From: an uncultured Pseudomonadota bacterium
Lineage (GTDB): Bacteria > Pseudomonadota > Gammaproteobacteria > Burkholderiales > SG8-39
Assembly: GCA_903834835.1 (NCBI GenBank)
Contig: CAILKO010000035.1
Span: 58,539 to 122,538, forward strand
Direction: 5' to 3'
DNA: 64,000 nt
Below the pieces are notes generated by a model. The model did no database searches and was not told the origin of the DNA. It was given only the letters and a program-made list of their open reading frames with translations. Positions 26,121-34,607 of this stretch are shown here, in pieces (positions within the stretch are counted from its first letter, which is position 1; each line of letters opens with the position of its first letter). The position numbers and the translations under genes are program-made.

Positions 26121-27491
26121 TCAGCGGATCACTACCGTCAGCAGGTAGTCTCCCCGCACCACGCTCAGGGAAAGCCCCCCGGCCCGCCTCACGGCGGCGC
26201 CCAATTCCGCCACGTTGCGGACCCTGGATCGGTTCACCGCCACGATCAGGTCCCCGGATCGCAGACCGTGGCGGTAGGCCGTAGAGCCCTCTGCCACCGC
26301 GGCAACCTGCACCAGACGCTCGTTGCCACGCGCCACATCGGTCAGCAGCGCGCCCGGAAGCTGTGAGATGGTGCGCCCGCCAGCGACACTTTTCTCCTCG
26401 GGCTCGCCTATCCTGGCGCGCAGCACCCGTGTCTCGCCGGCGCGCTGCACGCGCAATTCAACCGTCTCCCCCACGGGTATCACGCCGAGCCGGGCACGCA
26501 GTTCCGCTGAATTCCTCACCGGGCGACCCTCCATGGCGACGATCACGTCGCCTTCCCGCAGGCCCGCCTGGAAGGCCGGAGAGTCCGGCTCGATTGCCGT
26601 GAGCAGCACACCCTCAAGGTTGGACAAGATATGCTTTTTCGCCAATTCGGAATTCAGGTCCTGCATGGCGATGCCGAGACGGCCACGGCGTACTTCACCG
26701 AAGCGCACCAGCTGCTGCATCACCGCGCGCGCCATTCCCGAGGGCACAGCAAATCCGATGCCGATGTTGCCACCGGCAGGACCGATGATCGCACTGTTGA
26801 TTCCGACCAGCTCGCCTCGCAGGTTGACCAGCGCCCCGCCGGAATTCCCGGGATTGATCGCTGCATCAGTCTGGATGAAGTTCTCATAGCCTTCGGAGGA
26901 CAGGCCTGAGCGGCCTAGCGCGGACACGATCCCCGACGTTGCCGTCTGCCCGATTCCGAACGGATTCCCGATCGCGACCACATAGTCGCCGACCTGAAGT
27001 TCATCAGAATTGCCGAATCTCGCTTCGACCAGTCCATCGCCTGAGATTTTCAGCAGGGCGAGGTCGGTGCCTGCATCGGATCCAACAAGCTTCGCGGGAA
27101 GGCGCCGGTTGTCCTTCAGCGTAACGAATACCTCTCGCGCCGCTTTCACCACGTGATGATTGGTGAGTACGTAGCCATTCTTCGCGTCCACGATCACGCC
27201 CGAACCGGCCGCGAGCTGCTGCTGGGGCGTATCGGGCAGCCCGAAGAAGCGCCGAAAGAACGGATCGCGCAGGAGCGGGTTCTGATCCTCCGGGCTCTGC
27301 TGGACGACGGATATGTTCACGACAGCCGGCGTTACCTGGGCGAGCATGGGCGCAAGCGACGGTAATCCGCCGCGCTCCCGCGGAGGCTCGGCCGCACGCA
27401 CCGCGACAGTCCCCGCCAAACCAAGGGTGAGCGCGAACGCGGTGCCTACGAGAACCTGCCACAGCAGCCTGAATTTCGAATTGATGCGCAT
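26121..27491 (-). CDS. Do-type periplasmic serine protease (DegQ/MucD family)
   Basis: 456 aa, with GGAGG 6 nt before the ATG. The signal peptide is LVGTAFALTLGLAGTVAVRA. The trypsin-like domain has His113 in LTNHHVVKAA, Asp143 in GTDLALLKI and Ser217 in NPGNSGGALVN. Two PDZ domains follow, at about 260-350 (GVLLTAIEPDSPAFQAGLREGDVI) and 370-455 (STAYRHGLRSGDLIVAVN). It degrades or refolds misfolded envelope proteins. It is convergent with spoT. The choice among degP, degQ and mucD cannot be made from the sequence alone. Confidence 0.94.
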   Translation of the reverse strand: MRINSKFRLLWQVLVGTAFALTLGLAGTVAVRAAEPPRERGGLPSLAPMLAQVTPAVVNISVVQQSPEDQNPLLRDPFFRRFFGLPDTPQQQLAAGSGVIVDAKNGYVLTNHHVVKAAREVFVTLKDNRRLPAKLVGSDAGTDLALLKISGDGLVEARFGNSDELQVGDYVVAIGNPFGIGQTATSGIVSALGRSGLSSEGYENFIQTDAAINPGNSGGALVNLRGELVGINSAIIGPAGGNIGIGFAVPSGMARAVMQQLVRFGEVRRGRLGIAMQDLNSELAKKHILSNLEGVLLTAIEPDSPAFQAGLREGDVIVAMEGRPVRNSAELRARLGVIPVGETVELRVQRAGETRVLRARIGEPEEKSVAGGRTISQLPGALLTDVARGNERLVQVAAVAEGSTAYRHGLRSGDLIVAVNRSRVRNVAELGAAVRRAGGLSLSVVRGDYLLTVVIR

Positions 27492-27574
27492 GTTTGCCTC
27501 CGCCCGGCTCGAAACCGGACGCCGGCAGTGCCCGTCCCGGATTTCCGGACTAAGCGCGCGGCTTGCTGCAGAAC

Positions 27575-27745
27575 CTACTTGCCTACGCGATAGGCCTTGC
27601 CGCGTTTCTTGCCCCGGCCGATCGCGCCGGCACGCAGCTTGGAGCCGAAGTTGGCGCTGTTGTCCTGCATTTCCTGGGCACGCTCGCGCATGCTTTTCTC
27701 AGTGAGCGTCTCGCGCGCGAGCGCTGCCCCGTACTTACGTTTCAT
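27575..27745 (-). CDS. Small basic protein, 56 aa
   Basis: ATG 27745 opens MKRKYGAALARETLTEKSMR. It continues with RERAQEMQDNSANFGSK and ends RAGAIGRGKKRGKAYRVGK. About one third of residues are Lys or Arg, so it may bind nucleic acid or ribosomes. It resembles ribosomal protein S21 only in charge; the S21 motifs are absent. The frame is clean, and the gene sits alone between the Do protease and an NTF2-like gene. The family is unknown to me. Confidence 0.55.
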   Translation of the reverse strand: MKRKYGAALARETLTEKSMRERAQEMQDNSANFGSKLRAGAIGRGKKRGKAYRVGK

Positions 27746-27894
27746 GTTGGACTCAAATGAGGAAGGTCAGAAGGGGCGGAAGTTTACCCTACCCCGCCCC
27801 TGGCGCCGGTCCGGGCCTCGAGCACCGGCGCATCGCCAATCCCGGACCGACTCCCTGCGCGCGTAACGCATCGGCCTGCCGACGCCGACGCCGC

Positions 27895-28452
27895 TCAGTC
27901 CGCCCGGTAGATCCGGGCGCGCTCAGCCTCGGTCGAGGGTTGCAGTGCAAGTACTTCGCCCGCATAGAGAATTTCGCCTGCGAGCAGGCCTGTGCTCGCC
28001 TCGACCGGGAAGATCGCTGACATGCGGTAGCGGTGCATGTAGGCGATTTCTGGTTCAAGGCCGGGATCATAGCGATGCAGGTTCCGTCCCCACGCAAACC
28101 CGGTGAAGATGCCTTCCACCGAGATGCCCCAGTCGCCGAATGCCCAGCGCGCCTCCTCGATCGGACCGCCCGGCTTCAGTCCCGCGTCGAGCGCCGCCTG
28201 GTAGCGCGCCATGACCTGTTCCCGGGTCTCCAGTTCCAGACCGACCGCTACGATGGGCGTGCCATACCGGCGAAATACCACGCGCTCGGCAAGTGTGGCG
28301 CGTGTCACCGCAAGGTCACCGATGCTCTCGCTCCACCAGTGGGTCCTGTACATCTCCAGCCAGGCACGATGCTGCGGATCGCGAATTCCTGCGATCGTCG
28401 CTTCGATATCGCGCAAGGTATCCCTTAGCGTCGGCAGTCCCGCAATGTCCAT
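27895..28452 (-). CDS. NTF2/SnoaL-like hypothetical protein
   Basis: 185 aa from ATG 28452, with a good GGGAGG site 8 nt upstream. The pattern is helical N-terminus, then strands with RHPY-like spacing, as in NTF2-fold small proteins: VFRRYGTPIVAVGLELETREQVMARYQAALDAG and HRYRMSAIFPVEASTGLLAGEILYAGEV. No catalytic site is recognised. Such proteins act as dehydratases, isomerases or binding modules. Isolated monocistronic gene on the minus strand. Confidence 0.65.
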   Translation of the reverse strand: MDIAGLPTLRDTLRDIEATIAGIRDPQHRAWLEMYRTHWWSESIGDLAVTRATLAERVVFRRYGTPIVAVGLELETREQVMARYQAALDAGLKPGGPIEEARWAFGDWGISVEGIFTGFAWGRNLHRYDPGLEPEIAYMHRYRMSAIFPVEASTGLLAGEILYAGEVLALQPSTEAERARIYRAD

Positions 28453-28513
28453 CTCTGCTTCCTCCCGGTGTCTGGCGAATGCTAGCGCACGCGCCAGACA
28501 CCGGGCGATGGCG

Positions 28514-28852
28514 CTATTTCGTGACGCGCTGGCGGTCGTGCTTCTCGCGTGCAATGACGCGGCTGTTCCGGTTTGCCTCGCGCTCCAGGCGAGCGCGCTC
28601 ACCGGGCGTCACGACCCCATCCGACTTCGCTTTTGCTTCGTGCGCCTCCAGCCGGTCTGCCCGTCGATTTAGGCGCTCCTCCTCCCGGGGGGTCAGCTGA
28701 CCGCTTGCAGTGCCCTGTTCAATACGACGTTGCTGGTTGGCCTCGCGCTTGTCCAGCACGGGTGTGGCGGGTGAGGAGGTCTGCGCCAGCACAGGCGCGG
28801 CGAGAGCCAGACCGATGGATCCTGCGACCAGGGCTGTTACATAGCGGTTCAT
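28514..28852 (-). CDS. Periplasmic charged helical protein (conserved hypothetical)
   Basis: 112 aa from ATG 28852, with GGAGA upstream. The signal peptide is MNRYVTALVAGSIGLALAAPVLAQ. The mature part has two related blocks, KREANQQRRIEQGTASGQLTPREEERLNRR and AKSDGVVTPGERARLEREANRNSRVIAREKHDRQ, which look like repeated EF-hand-like or TerB-like helical units. Similar short proteins are common in betaproteobacteria, with unknown role. Many Arg and Glu residues suggest a stress or envelope function, but this is a guess. Confidence 0.72.
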   Translation of the reverse strand: MNRYVTALVAGSIGLALAAPVLAQTSSPATPVLDKREANQQRRIEQGTASGQLTPREEERLNRRADRLEAHEAKAKSDGVVTPGERARLEREANRNSRVIAREKHDRQRVTK

Positions 28853-28952
28853 TGCATTCTCCGTGAAAGTTGGACGATCATTTCCTGCCCTTGCAAAAAC
28901 GTCTGGAATGCATCGGGGTTGACCCGCGCGATGTAACAGCTTGTAACCGCGC

Positions 28953-29123
28953 ATGGGGCCGCCCATCACTGGATACAGAGTAAATTATCACGACGAATCA
29001 GTCGGATATCCGGGAGAAACCCTTGATGCGCCGGCGCTCTTCGACGAAGGTCGTCTGGAGCCGATCGAGGTGGTCCTCTCCCCTGCCTTCAACGTCGGCC
29101 GCCTGGAGCGCGAGGCTGCCTGA
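28953..29123 (+). CDS. Small ORF, 56 aa, upstream of the VOC gene
   Basis: ATG 28953 opens MGPPITGYRVNYHDESVGYP. The C-terminal half (LDAPALFDEGRLEPIEVVLS and NVGRLEREAA) has codon use typical of real genes here. It ends 17 bases before the VOC start, so the two would be cotranscribed. It has no clear ribosome site. It is either a small protein of unknown family or the 3' remnant of a longer gene whose start was lost. Confidence 0.42.
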   Translation: MGPPITGYRVNYHDESVGYPGETLDAPALFDEGRLEPIEVVLSPAFNVGRLEREAA

Positions 29124-29140
29124 AAATCAGGAGTCTTTCC

Positions 29141-29593
29141 ATGTCACTCAGCATCAATCACCTTGCCATCCGCACCGTAGATCTCGCCGCGACGCGCCGG
29201 TTCTACGTCGAGGGTCTCGGTCTTACCGACGGACCTCGACCAGCCTTCCCGTTTCCCGGCATGTGGCTATACAGCGGGGACGCCACGGTGAGTTCCAACG
29301 CAGTGGTGCACGTGATCGGCATCGATCCGGCCGATCCGGAAGGCCTGAAAACGTACCTTGGAGACCGCGACGAGAGTTCGCTCCACGGCAGCGGAGCGGT
29401 AGACCATATCGCCTTCTTTGCCACGGGACTCGCGTCAATGCTGAATCGCCTGAGCGCCATGTCGATCCCAGTGCGCGAGCGCACCGTGCCAGGTCTTGAT
29501 CTGCATCAGGTGTTTCTGGACGATCCTAACGGCATCGTTGTGGAGCTCAACTATCCCGCGGCCGAGAAGCAGGCCCTCTCAGCCAGCGCCTGA
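29141..29593 (+). CDS. VOC superfamily protein (glyoxalase/extradiol dioxygenase fold)
   Basis: 150 aa, with AGGAG about 7 nt upstream. Paired beta-alpha-beta-beta-beta units: LSINHLAIRTVDLAATRRFYVEGLGL at the N-terminus and VDHIAFFATGLASMLNRL with HQVFLDDPNGIVVELNY at the C-terminus. The metal ligands expected for the fold (His6-7 region, His94, Glu140) can be placed. It is two bases upstream of a flavin monooxygenase. Activity may be lyase, dioxygenase or epimerase; the substrate is unknown. Confidence 0.85.
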   Translation: MSLSINHLAIRTVDLAATRRFYVEGLGLTDGPRPAFPFPGMWLYSGDATVSSNAVVHVIGIDPADPEGLKTYLGDRDESSLHGSGAVDHIAFFATGLASMLNRLSAMSIPVRERTVPGLDLHQVFLDDPNGIVVELNYPAAEKQALSASA

Positions 29594-29595
29594 AC

Positions 29596-30831
29596 ATGGC
29601 GCGCATCCTCGTGGTGGGCGGCTCCCTCGGCGGGCTGCTCGCCGCCAACATGCTGCTGCGGGATGGCCACGATGTGACCGTACTTGAACGGGTGCGCGGT
29701 TCCATGGACGGGCGTGGCGCGGGCATCGTCACGCACGACGCGCTGTATACCGGCCTCTCGCGCGCGGGATTCACCTCGCCCGAAGGAATGGGCGTTGCGA
29801 TAGACGGCCGTGTCGTGCTGGACGCCCGGGGGGAAGCCATCGCAGAGATGGCCATGCATCAGGTGCTCACTTCTTGGAGCCGGCTGTACGACCAGCTGCT
29901 TCGCCTGCTGCCGCCCGAGCGCTACTGCCAGGGCGCGACGGTGAGCGGGCTGAGCACTGAATCCGCGGGGGTGACGGTGTCTGTCGAACTGGATGGCGTG
30001 CTAAGACGCTTGCATGCCGACCTGGTCATAGCGAGCGACGGCATCCGCTCGAGCGTGCGCGCAGTGCTCGCACCGGAGATTCAGCCGGCATACGCGGGTT
30101 ACGTAGCGTGGCGCGGCGTTTGCGACGAGGCCCTGCTCTCGGCGCGCACGCTGGACACCGTGTTCGAAAAATTCGGCTTCTGCCTCCCTCCCTCGGAACA
30201 GCTGATTGGATATCCCGTCGCAGGCGCGGGCAATGACACCCGGCGCGGCCGACGCGCCTACAACTTCGTCTGGTATCGCCCGGCCGACGAGAACGAGCTC
30301 GCACGCCTGCTGACCGATGCAGAAGGCAGAAGGCACCCTCTTGGAATCTCGCCGCACAAAGTGAACCCGCGTTGCATTGCGGAAATGCGCGCGGCCGCGC
30401 ACCGAATCCTCGCGCCGCAGTTTGCCGAAATGATCGAGCATACGGCACAGCCCTTCATACAGCCGATCTACGACCTTGACTCCCGTCGCCTCGCCTACGG
30501 TCGCGTTGCTCTGATGGGGGATGCCGCCTTCGTCGCCCGACCTCACGTGGGAATGGGCGTCACGAAGGCCGCTGAAGACGCGCTCGCGCTCGCGGATGCG
30601 ATTCGTGAGCACGGTGCGTGCGAACACGCTTTGCGTGCCTACGACTCCGCGCGACGGGTGCCCGGCCACAAGGTCGTAACGCGCGCACGCTGGCTCGGCG
30701 CTTACATGCAGGCCCAAGCGCAGCCGGACAGTGCCGGTGCAAACCGCAACGCTCGCGAGGTGATGGAGGAGACAGCAATCGATCTGGACCGCTACGGTAT
30801 GCGAAGCCGCTTCCAGGGCGTCGCGCATTGA
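29596..30831 (+). CDS. FAD-dependent monooxygenase, PHBH/UbiH fold
   Basis: 411 aa. The dinucleotide motif ILVVGGSLGGLLAANMLLRDGHDVTVLER is at residues 4-32. The second FAD motif is RVALMGDAAFVARPHVGMGVTKAAEDALALADAI near 303-336. The DG motif region is LVIASDGIRSSVR. The family hydroxylates aromatic rings with NAD(P)H and O2. It is directly coupled to the VOC gene, so a hydroxylation followed by a VOC step is plausible, without further evidence. Confidence 0.88.
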   Translation: MARILVVGGSLGGLLAANMLLRDGHDVTVLERVRGSMDGRGAGIVTHDALYTGLSRAGFTSPEGMGVAIDGRVVLDARGEAIAEMAMHQVLTSWSRLYDQLLRLLPPERYCQGATVSGLSTESAGVTVSVELDGVLRRLHADLVIASDGIRSSVRAVLAPEIQPAYAGYVAWRGVCDEALLSARTLDTVFEKFGFCLPPSEQLIGYPVAGAGNDTRRGRRAYNFVWYRPADENELARLLTDAEGRRHPLGISPHKVNPRCIAEMRAAAHRILAPQFAEMIEHTAQPFIQPIYDLDSRRLAYGRVALMGDAAFVARPHVGMGVTKAAEDALALADAIREHGACEHALRAYDSARRVPGHKVVTRARWLGAYMQAQAQPDSAGANRNAREVMEETAIDLDRYGMRSRFQGVAH

Positions 30832-30869
30832 CGCGACGCGGCGGATTGCCCTAAGGTTATCTGCGATTC

Positions 30870-31430
30870 ATGACTTTGCCCCAGCACACGACGATGACCC
30901 CGGAAGCGCTCAAATCCCTGATCCGGACCATACCGGACTACCCATCGCCCGGAGTGATGTTCCGCGACATCACCACCCTGGCAGGCGACGCCGCAGGATT
31001 GCGCGCGGTCGTAGCCGCCTTCGCGGAGCGCTATTGCAACGCGCGACTGACGGCGATTGTCGGGATCGAGGCCCGCGGTTTCATTTTCGGCGCTCCGCTC
31101 GCATGCATGCTCGGACTGGCGTTCATTCCTGCGAGGAAGAAGGGAAAACTTCCCGGACCGGCAGCCGGACAGGACTATGCGCTCGAATATGGCACTGACA
31201 GACTGGAAATACACCTTGGCTCACTCGGCCCGCATGATCGCGTGCTGATCGTGGATGATCTGCTCGCGACGGGCGGCACCGCACAAGCGGCGGTCACCCT
31301 GATCCGAAACCTGGGGGCGACAGTCGCGGAATGCGCCTTTGTGGTCGACCTGCCCAATCTGGGCGGGCGCGCACGTCTCGCAGCGATCGACACCACGGCA
31401 TTCACCCTGTGTGCCTTTGACGGCGACTGA
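30870..31430 (+). CDS. apt: Adenine phosphoribosyltransferase
   Basis: 186 aa; an internal ATG at 30894 would give 178 aa, and neither has a good ribosome site. Class I PRTase: IPDYPSPGVMFRDITTLAGD at the N-terminus, IVGIEARGFIFGAPLA, KKGKLPG, and the PRPP loop VLIVDDLLATGGTAQAAV. It turns adenine and PRPP into AMP. It faces the purine uptake operon across a strong terminator, so salvage functions are clustered on both strands. Confidence 0.94.
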   Translation: MTLPQHTTMTPEALKSLIRTIPDYPSPGVMFRDITTLAGDAAGLRAVVAAFAERYCNARLTAIVGIEARGFIFGAPLACMLGLAFIPARKKGKLPGPAAGQDYALEYGTDRLEIHLGSLGPHDRVLIVDDLLATGGTAQAAVTLIRNLGATVAECAFVVDLPNLGGRARLAAIDTTAFTLCAFDGD

Positions 31431-31437
31431 CCCGGAT

Positions 31438-31471
31438 ATAAAAAGGCGCCACATGCAGGACATGTGGCGCC
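31438..31471 (-). terminator. Rho-independent terminator of the purine import operon
   Basis: On the minus strand, stem GGCGCCACATG (31471-31461) pairs perfectly with CATGTGGCGCC (31455-31445) around the loop TCCTG. TTTTTAT follows directly. It lies 19 bases past the stop of the BMP lipoprotein gene. The hairpin may also slow transcripts from apt on the plus strand, but no T run exists there. Confidence 0.93.
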
Positions 31472-31489
31472 GACGGTTCCCAGTCGCAG

Positions 31490-32620
31490 CTATTTGCCAG
31501 ACGGCACTTTGCCTTCGACACCTTTCACGAAGAACATGATCGACGCGACGAACTTGTCGTCGCCGGTCGTGTCCTTGGCAAGGACCTGCTTGCCGGTGTT
31601 GTCGGTCAGCGGGCCGGTCCAGATGCTGAACTTTCCTTCACGGATTTCGGCCTTCTTGTCCTCCGCGAGCTTCTTCACTTCGGCCGGCACGACGTCGCTG
31701 ATCGAGACAACATCGATCGCCCCTTGTTTCATGCCCCACCAGTTCGCCTCGACTGTCCACGTGCCATCCAGTACGTCCTTGATCGCTTTCTTGTAGTAGG
31801 GCCCCCAGTTGATGATCGACGACGCCAGATGAGCCTTGGGTCCGTAGGCGGTCATGTCGCTATCCCACCCGAATGCGTACTTGCCCATCTTCTCCGCAGT
31901 CTGAAGCACGGCCGAGGAATCCGTATTCTGCAAAAGGATGTCCGCGCCCCCGTTGATCAGCGCGGTGGCCGCCTCCGCTTCCTTGCCCGGATCGAACCAC
32001 TTGTTCACCCAGACGACCTTCGTCTTCACTTTGGGATTGACGCTCTGCGCGCCCAGCGTGAATGCATTGATGTTCCGCACCACTTCCGGGATGGGTATCG
32101 AGGCGACGAAACCGAGAGTGTTCGACTTGGTCATCTTGCCCGCGATCACGCCCGCAACATATGCACCTTCGTAGGCGCGTACGTCATAGGCGCGCATGTT
32201 GTCTGCGCTCTTGAACCCCGTGGCGTGCTCAAAGCGCACTTCCTTGAATTCACCCGCCACCTTCAGCATCGGTTCCATGTATCCGAAGGTAGTGCCGAAA
32301 ACCAGCTTGTTGCCCTGACTCGCCATATCCCGAATGACGCGCTCGGCATCCGCGCTCTCTGGCACATTCTCGACAAACGACGTCTGGATCCGATCGCCGA
32401 ATTCCTTGATCGCGGCCTTGCGGCCATTGTCGTGGGCGAAGGTCCAACCGCCATCCCCGACGGGGCCTACATATGCAAACGCGATCTTCAGCGGCGCTGG
32501 CTTCGGCGTTTCCGCCTTGACCGCAGGTTTGACCGGCTCTTCCTTTTTGCCGCATGCAGCCAGACCGACCAGACCGGCCGCGGCTATCGCGGCGAATATG
32601 ACGCCCCGCTTCGAGAACAT
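31490..32620 (-). CDS. BMP family ABC transporter lipoprotein, probable purine/nucleoside receptor
   Basis: 376 aa from ATG 32620, with AAAGGA 6 nt upstream; ATG 32644 is an alternative that overlaps the permease stop (ATGA). The lipobox is LVGLAAC, so the protein is a lipid-anchored periplasmic receptor. BMP features: LKIAFAYVGPVGDGGWTFAHDNGR, FGTTFGYMEP, YEGAYVAGVIAGKM, DILLQNTDSSAVLQ and FGWDSDM. Members such as PnrA bind nucleosides. Neighbouring guaD and gpt support purines as ligands. Confidence 0.9.
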   Translation of the reverse strand: MFSKRGVIFAAIAAAGLVGLAACGKKEEPVKPAVKAETPKPAPLKIAFAYVGPVGDGGWTFAHDNGRKAAIKEFGDRIQTSFVENVPESADAERVIRDMASQGNKLVFGTTFGYMEPMLKVAGEFKEVRFEHATGFKSADNMRAYDVRAYEGAYVAGVIAGKMTKSNTLGFVASIPIPEVVRNINAFTLGAQSVNPKVKTKVVWVNKWFDPGKEAEAATALINGGADILLQNTDSSAVLQTAEKMGKYAFGWDSDMTAYGPKAHLASSIINWGPYYKKAIKDVLDGTWTVEANWWGMKQGAIDVVSISDVVPAEVKKLAEDKKAEIREGKFSIWTGPLTDNTGKQVLAKDTTGDDKFVASIMFFVKGVEGKVPSGK

Positions 32621-32640
32621 TGCATTTCCTTTCTTGGATT

Positions 32641-33555
32641 TCATGGATGGAAGGTCTTGCCCAGACTCGCAGGCATGTTAATACGGATGAACGCCGGGTT
32701 CCGCGAGATCAACGCGAGGACAACAATCGTCGCGAGATAGGGCAGCATGGCCAGCAGCTGCGAAGCGATATCGACGCCCTCGCTCTGCAGCGCAAACTGC
32801 ACCATCGTCACACTACCAAAAAGATAGGCCCCAAGAACGATGCGCCATGGCCGCCACGTGGCAAAGGTAGTAAGTGCAAGGGCGATCCAGCCGCGGCCCG
32901 CCACCATGCCTTCGACCCAGAGCGGCGTGTAGACGAGCGAAAGATAGGCACCGGCCAGGCCGCAACAGGCGCCACCCCAGGCGACGGCGGCAAGGCGGAT
33001 GGTACGTACCGGGAAGCCGATGGCATAAGCGGACTCGGGTGACTCCCCGACGGCACGCAATACCAGTCCGGCGTGCGTGCGAGCGAGAAACCAGGCCGTC
33101 GCCGCAGTCAGCAGGAGGGCGAAATAGACGAGCGGATGCAGTTTGAAGAACGCGACACCAACGAAAGGCAGATCGGCCAGCCAAGGCACTTCGAAGGTCG
33201 TATTGAAGGGAACGCTCTTGCCCACGTAGGGCAACCCGAAGAACGCGGAGAGGCCAGCGCCACCCAGCGCAACCGCAAGACCGGTCGCGTACTGGTTCGT
33301 CGCAAGACCCACTGCCAGCACGCCGAAAACCAGCGCAGTTATCGCGCCGACCAGCGCGGCCATCGCCAAGCCGGCCAGCATGCTCCCGGAGTGGTATCCC
33401 CCGGCGAATCCCGCCACTGCGGCCATCAGCATGATCCCCTCGGCGCCCAGGTTCAGAACGCCGGCCCGTTCGTTTATCAGCAGACCCATGGCCGCAAGGA
33501 GCAGCGGGGTGCCGGCCGCGAGCGTGGCCGCTATAAGAGGCGCAAGCTGCTCCAT
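32641..33555 (-). CDS. ABC transporter permease (BMP-type), second subunit
   Basis: 304 aa from ATG 33555, sharing one base with the stop of the upstream permease (TGATG). Several hydrophobic segments with the family motif INERAGVLNLGAEGIMLMAAVAGF (about 27-50), matching the NupP/BMP importer permease group. It forms the membrane channel with the other permease. No defect is seen. Confidence 0.9.
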   Translation of the reverse strand: MEQLAPLIAATLAAGTPLLLAAMGLLINERAGVLNLGAEGIMLMAAVAGFAGGYHSGSMLAGLAMAALVGAITALVFGVLAVGLATNQYATGLAVALGGAGLSAFFGLPYVGKSVPFNTTFEVPWLADLPFVGVAFFKLHPLVYFALLLTAATAWFLARTHAGLVLRAVGESPESAYAIGFPVRTIRLAAVAWGGACCGLAGAYLSLVYTPLWVEGMVAGRGWIALALTTFATWRPWRIVLGAYLFGSVTMVQFALQSEGVDIASQLLAMLPYLATIVVLALISRNPAFIRINMPASLGKTFHP

Positions 33556-34607
33556 CACCGCCACCTGATTCTGTAGTTTACGAAGGTATCGGCACTCAGC
33601 AGCGCAAGCAGCAGCACCCCCTGGAGAACCATGGTGATCGCACCGGGCAATCCGAGCCTCGATTGCGACAGTTCTCCGCCGATCACAATCAGCGACATGA
33701 CAAAAGACGCGAGCACGCAACCGAGCGGCGTGAGGCGACCAAGCCAGGCGACAATGATCGCAGCGAAACCGTAGCCGGTAGAAACCTGCGCGGTGAGCTG
33801 TCCGAGCGGCCCGGCGACCTCAAACGCACCGGCGAGACCCGCGAGCGTGCCGCATATGAGAAGCGAGACCCAGATGCCTTCGCGCTCGGAGAATCCGGCA
33901 AAACGCGCCGCAAGCGGTGCGTTGCCCGAAACCTGCAGCCGGTAGCCGATACGAGAGCGAAACAGGAATACCCAGCCGAATGCAGCGGCGACCAGCGCGA
34001 CGACGAAGCCCCAGTTCAAACGGTAGGGTGGAACGATTGCTCCGACACTTGCGGCCGCGTCGAACATTCGCGTGACAGGAAAATTCATTCCTGCCGGATC
34101 GCGCCACGGACCGTTCACCAGATACAGGACCATCAGTTGCGCAACATAGGTCAGCATGAGGCTCACAAGTATCTCGTTCGCGTTCCAGCGGTCACGCAGC
34201 AACGCGGTCAGCCCTGCCCACAGGGCCCCGCCGGCTGCGCCAGCAATCACCACGAGCAATCCAGCGACATGCGAATTCCCGGGGCCAATCGATAGAGCCA
34301 TTCCGGTTGCCGCAATTGAACCGGCCAGAAGCTGACCCTCCGCACCGATATTCCAGATATTCGCCCGGTAGCACAGCGCGAGACCGAGTGCGCACAGCAG
34401 GAGCGGCGTCATCTTGAGTCCGATTTCGGCGAGGCCGCGCGCACTCTCCAAAGGCACAACGAAGAACACACGCATTCCGTCAACCGGATCTCGCCCGAAT
34501 CCGAACATCAGGCACGCCGTAATGCCGGCGGTTACGAGCAATGCCACAAGCGGCGCGGCGAACCGCATCGCCTGAGACGCCTCGGCGCGTGGCTCAAGCC
34601 GCGGCAT
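33555..34607 (-). CDS. ABC transporter permease (BMP-type), first subunit
   Basis: 350 aa. Motif LALCYRANIWNIGAEGQLLAGSIAATG (about 75-101) is the counterpart of the other permease's ERAGVLNLGAEG. There are eight to ten hydrophobic segments. The start overlaps the ATPase gene by 14 bases. With its partner it forms a heterodimeric channel for purine bases or nucleosides (substrate inferred from context). Confidence 0.9.
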   Translation of the reverse strand: MPRLEPRAEASQAMRFAAPLVALLVTAGITACLMFGFGRDPVDGMRVFFVVPLESARGLAEIGLKMTPLLLCALGLALCYRANIWNIGAEGQLLAGSIAATGMALSIGPGNSHVAGLLVVIAGAAGGALWAGLTALLRDRWNANEILVSLMLTYVAQLMVLYLVNGPWRDPAGMNFPVTRMFDAAASVGAIVPPYRLNWGFVVALVAAAFGWVFLFRSRIGYRLQVSGNAPLAARFAGFSEREGIWVSLLICGTLAGLAGAFEVAGPLGQLTAQVSTGYGFAAIIVAWLGRLTPLGCVLASFVMSLIVIGGELSQSRLGLPGAITMVLQGVLLLALLSADTFVNYRIRWR

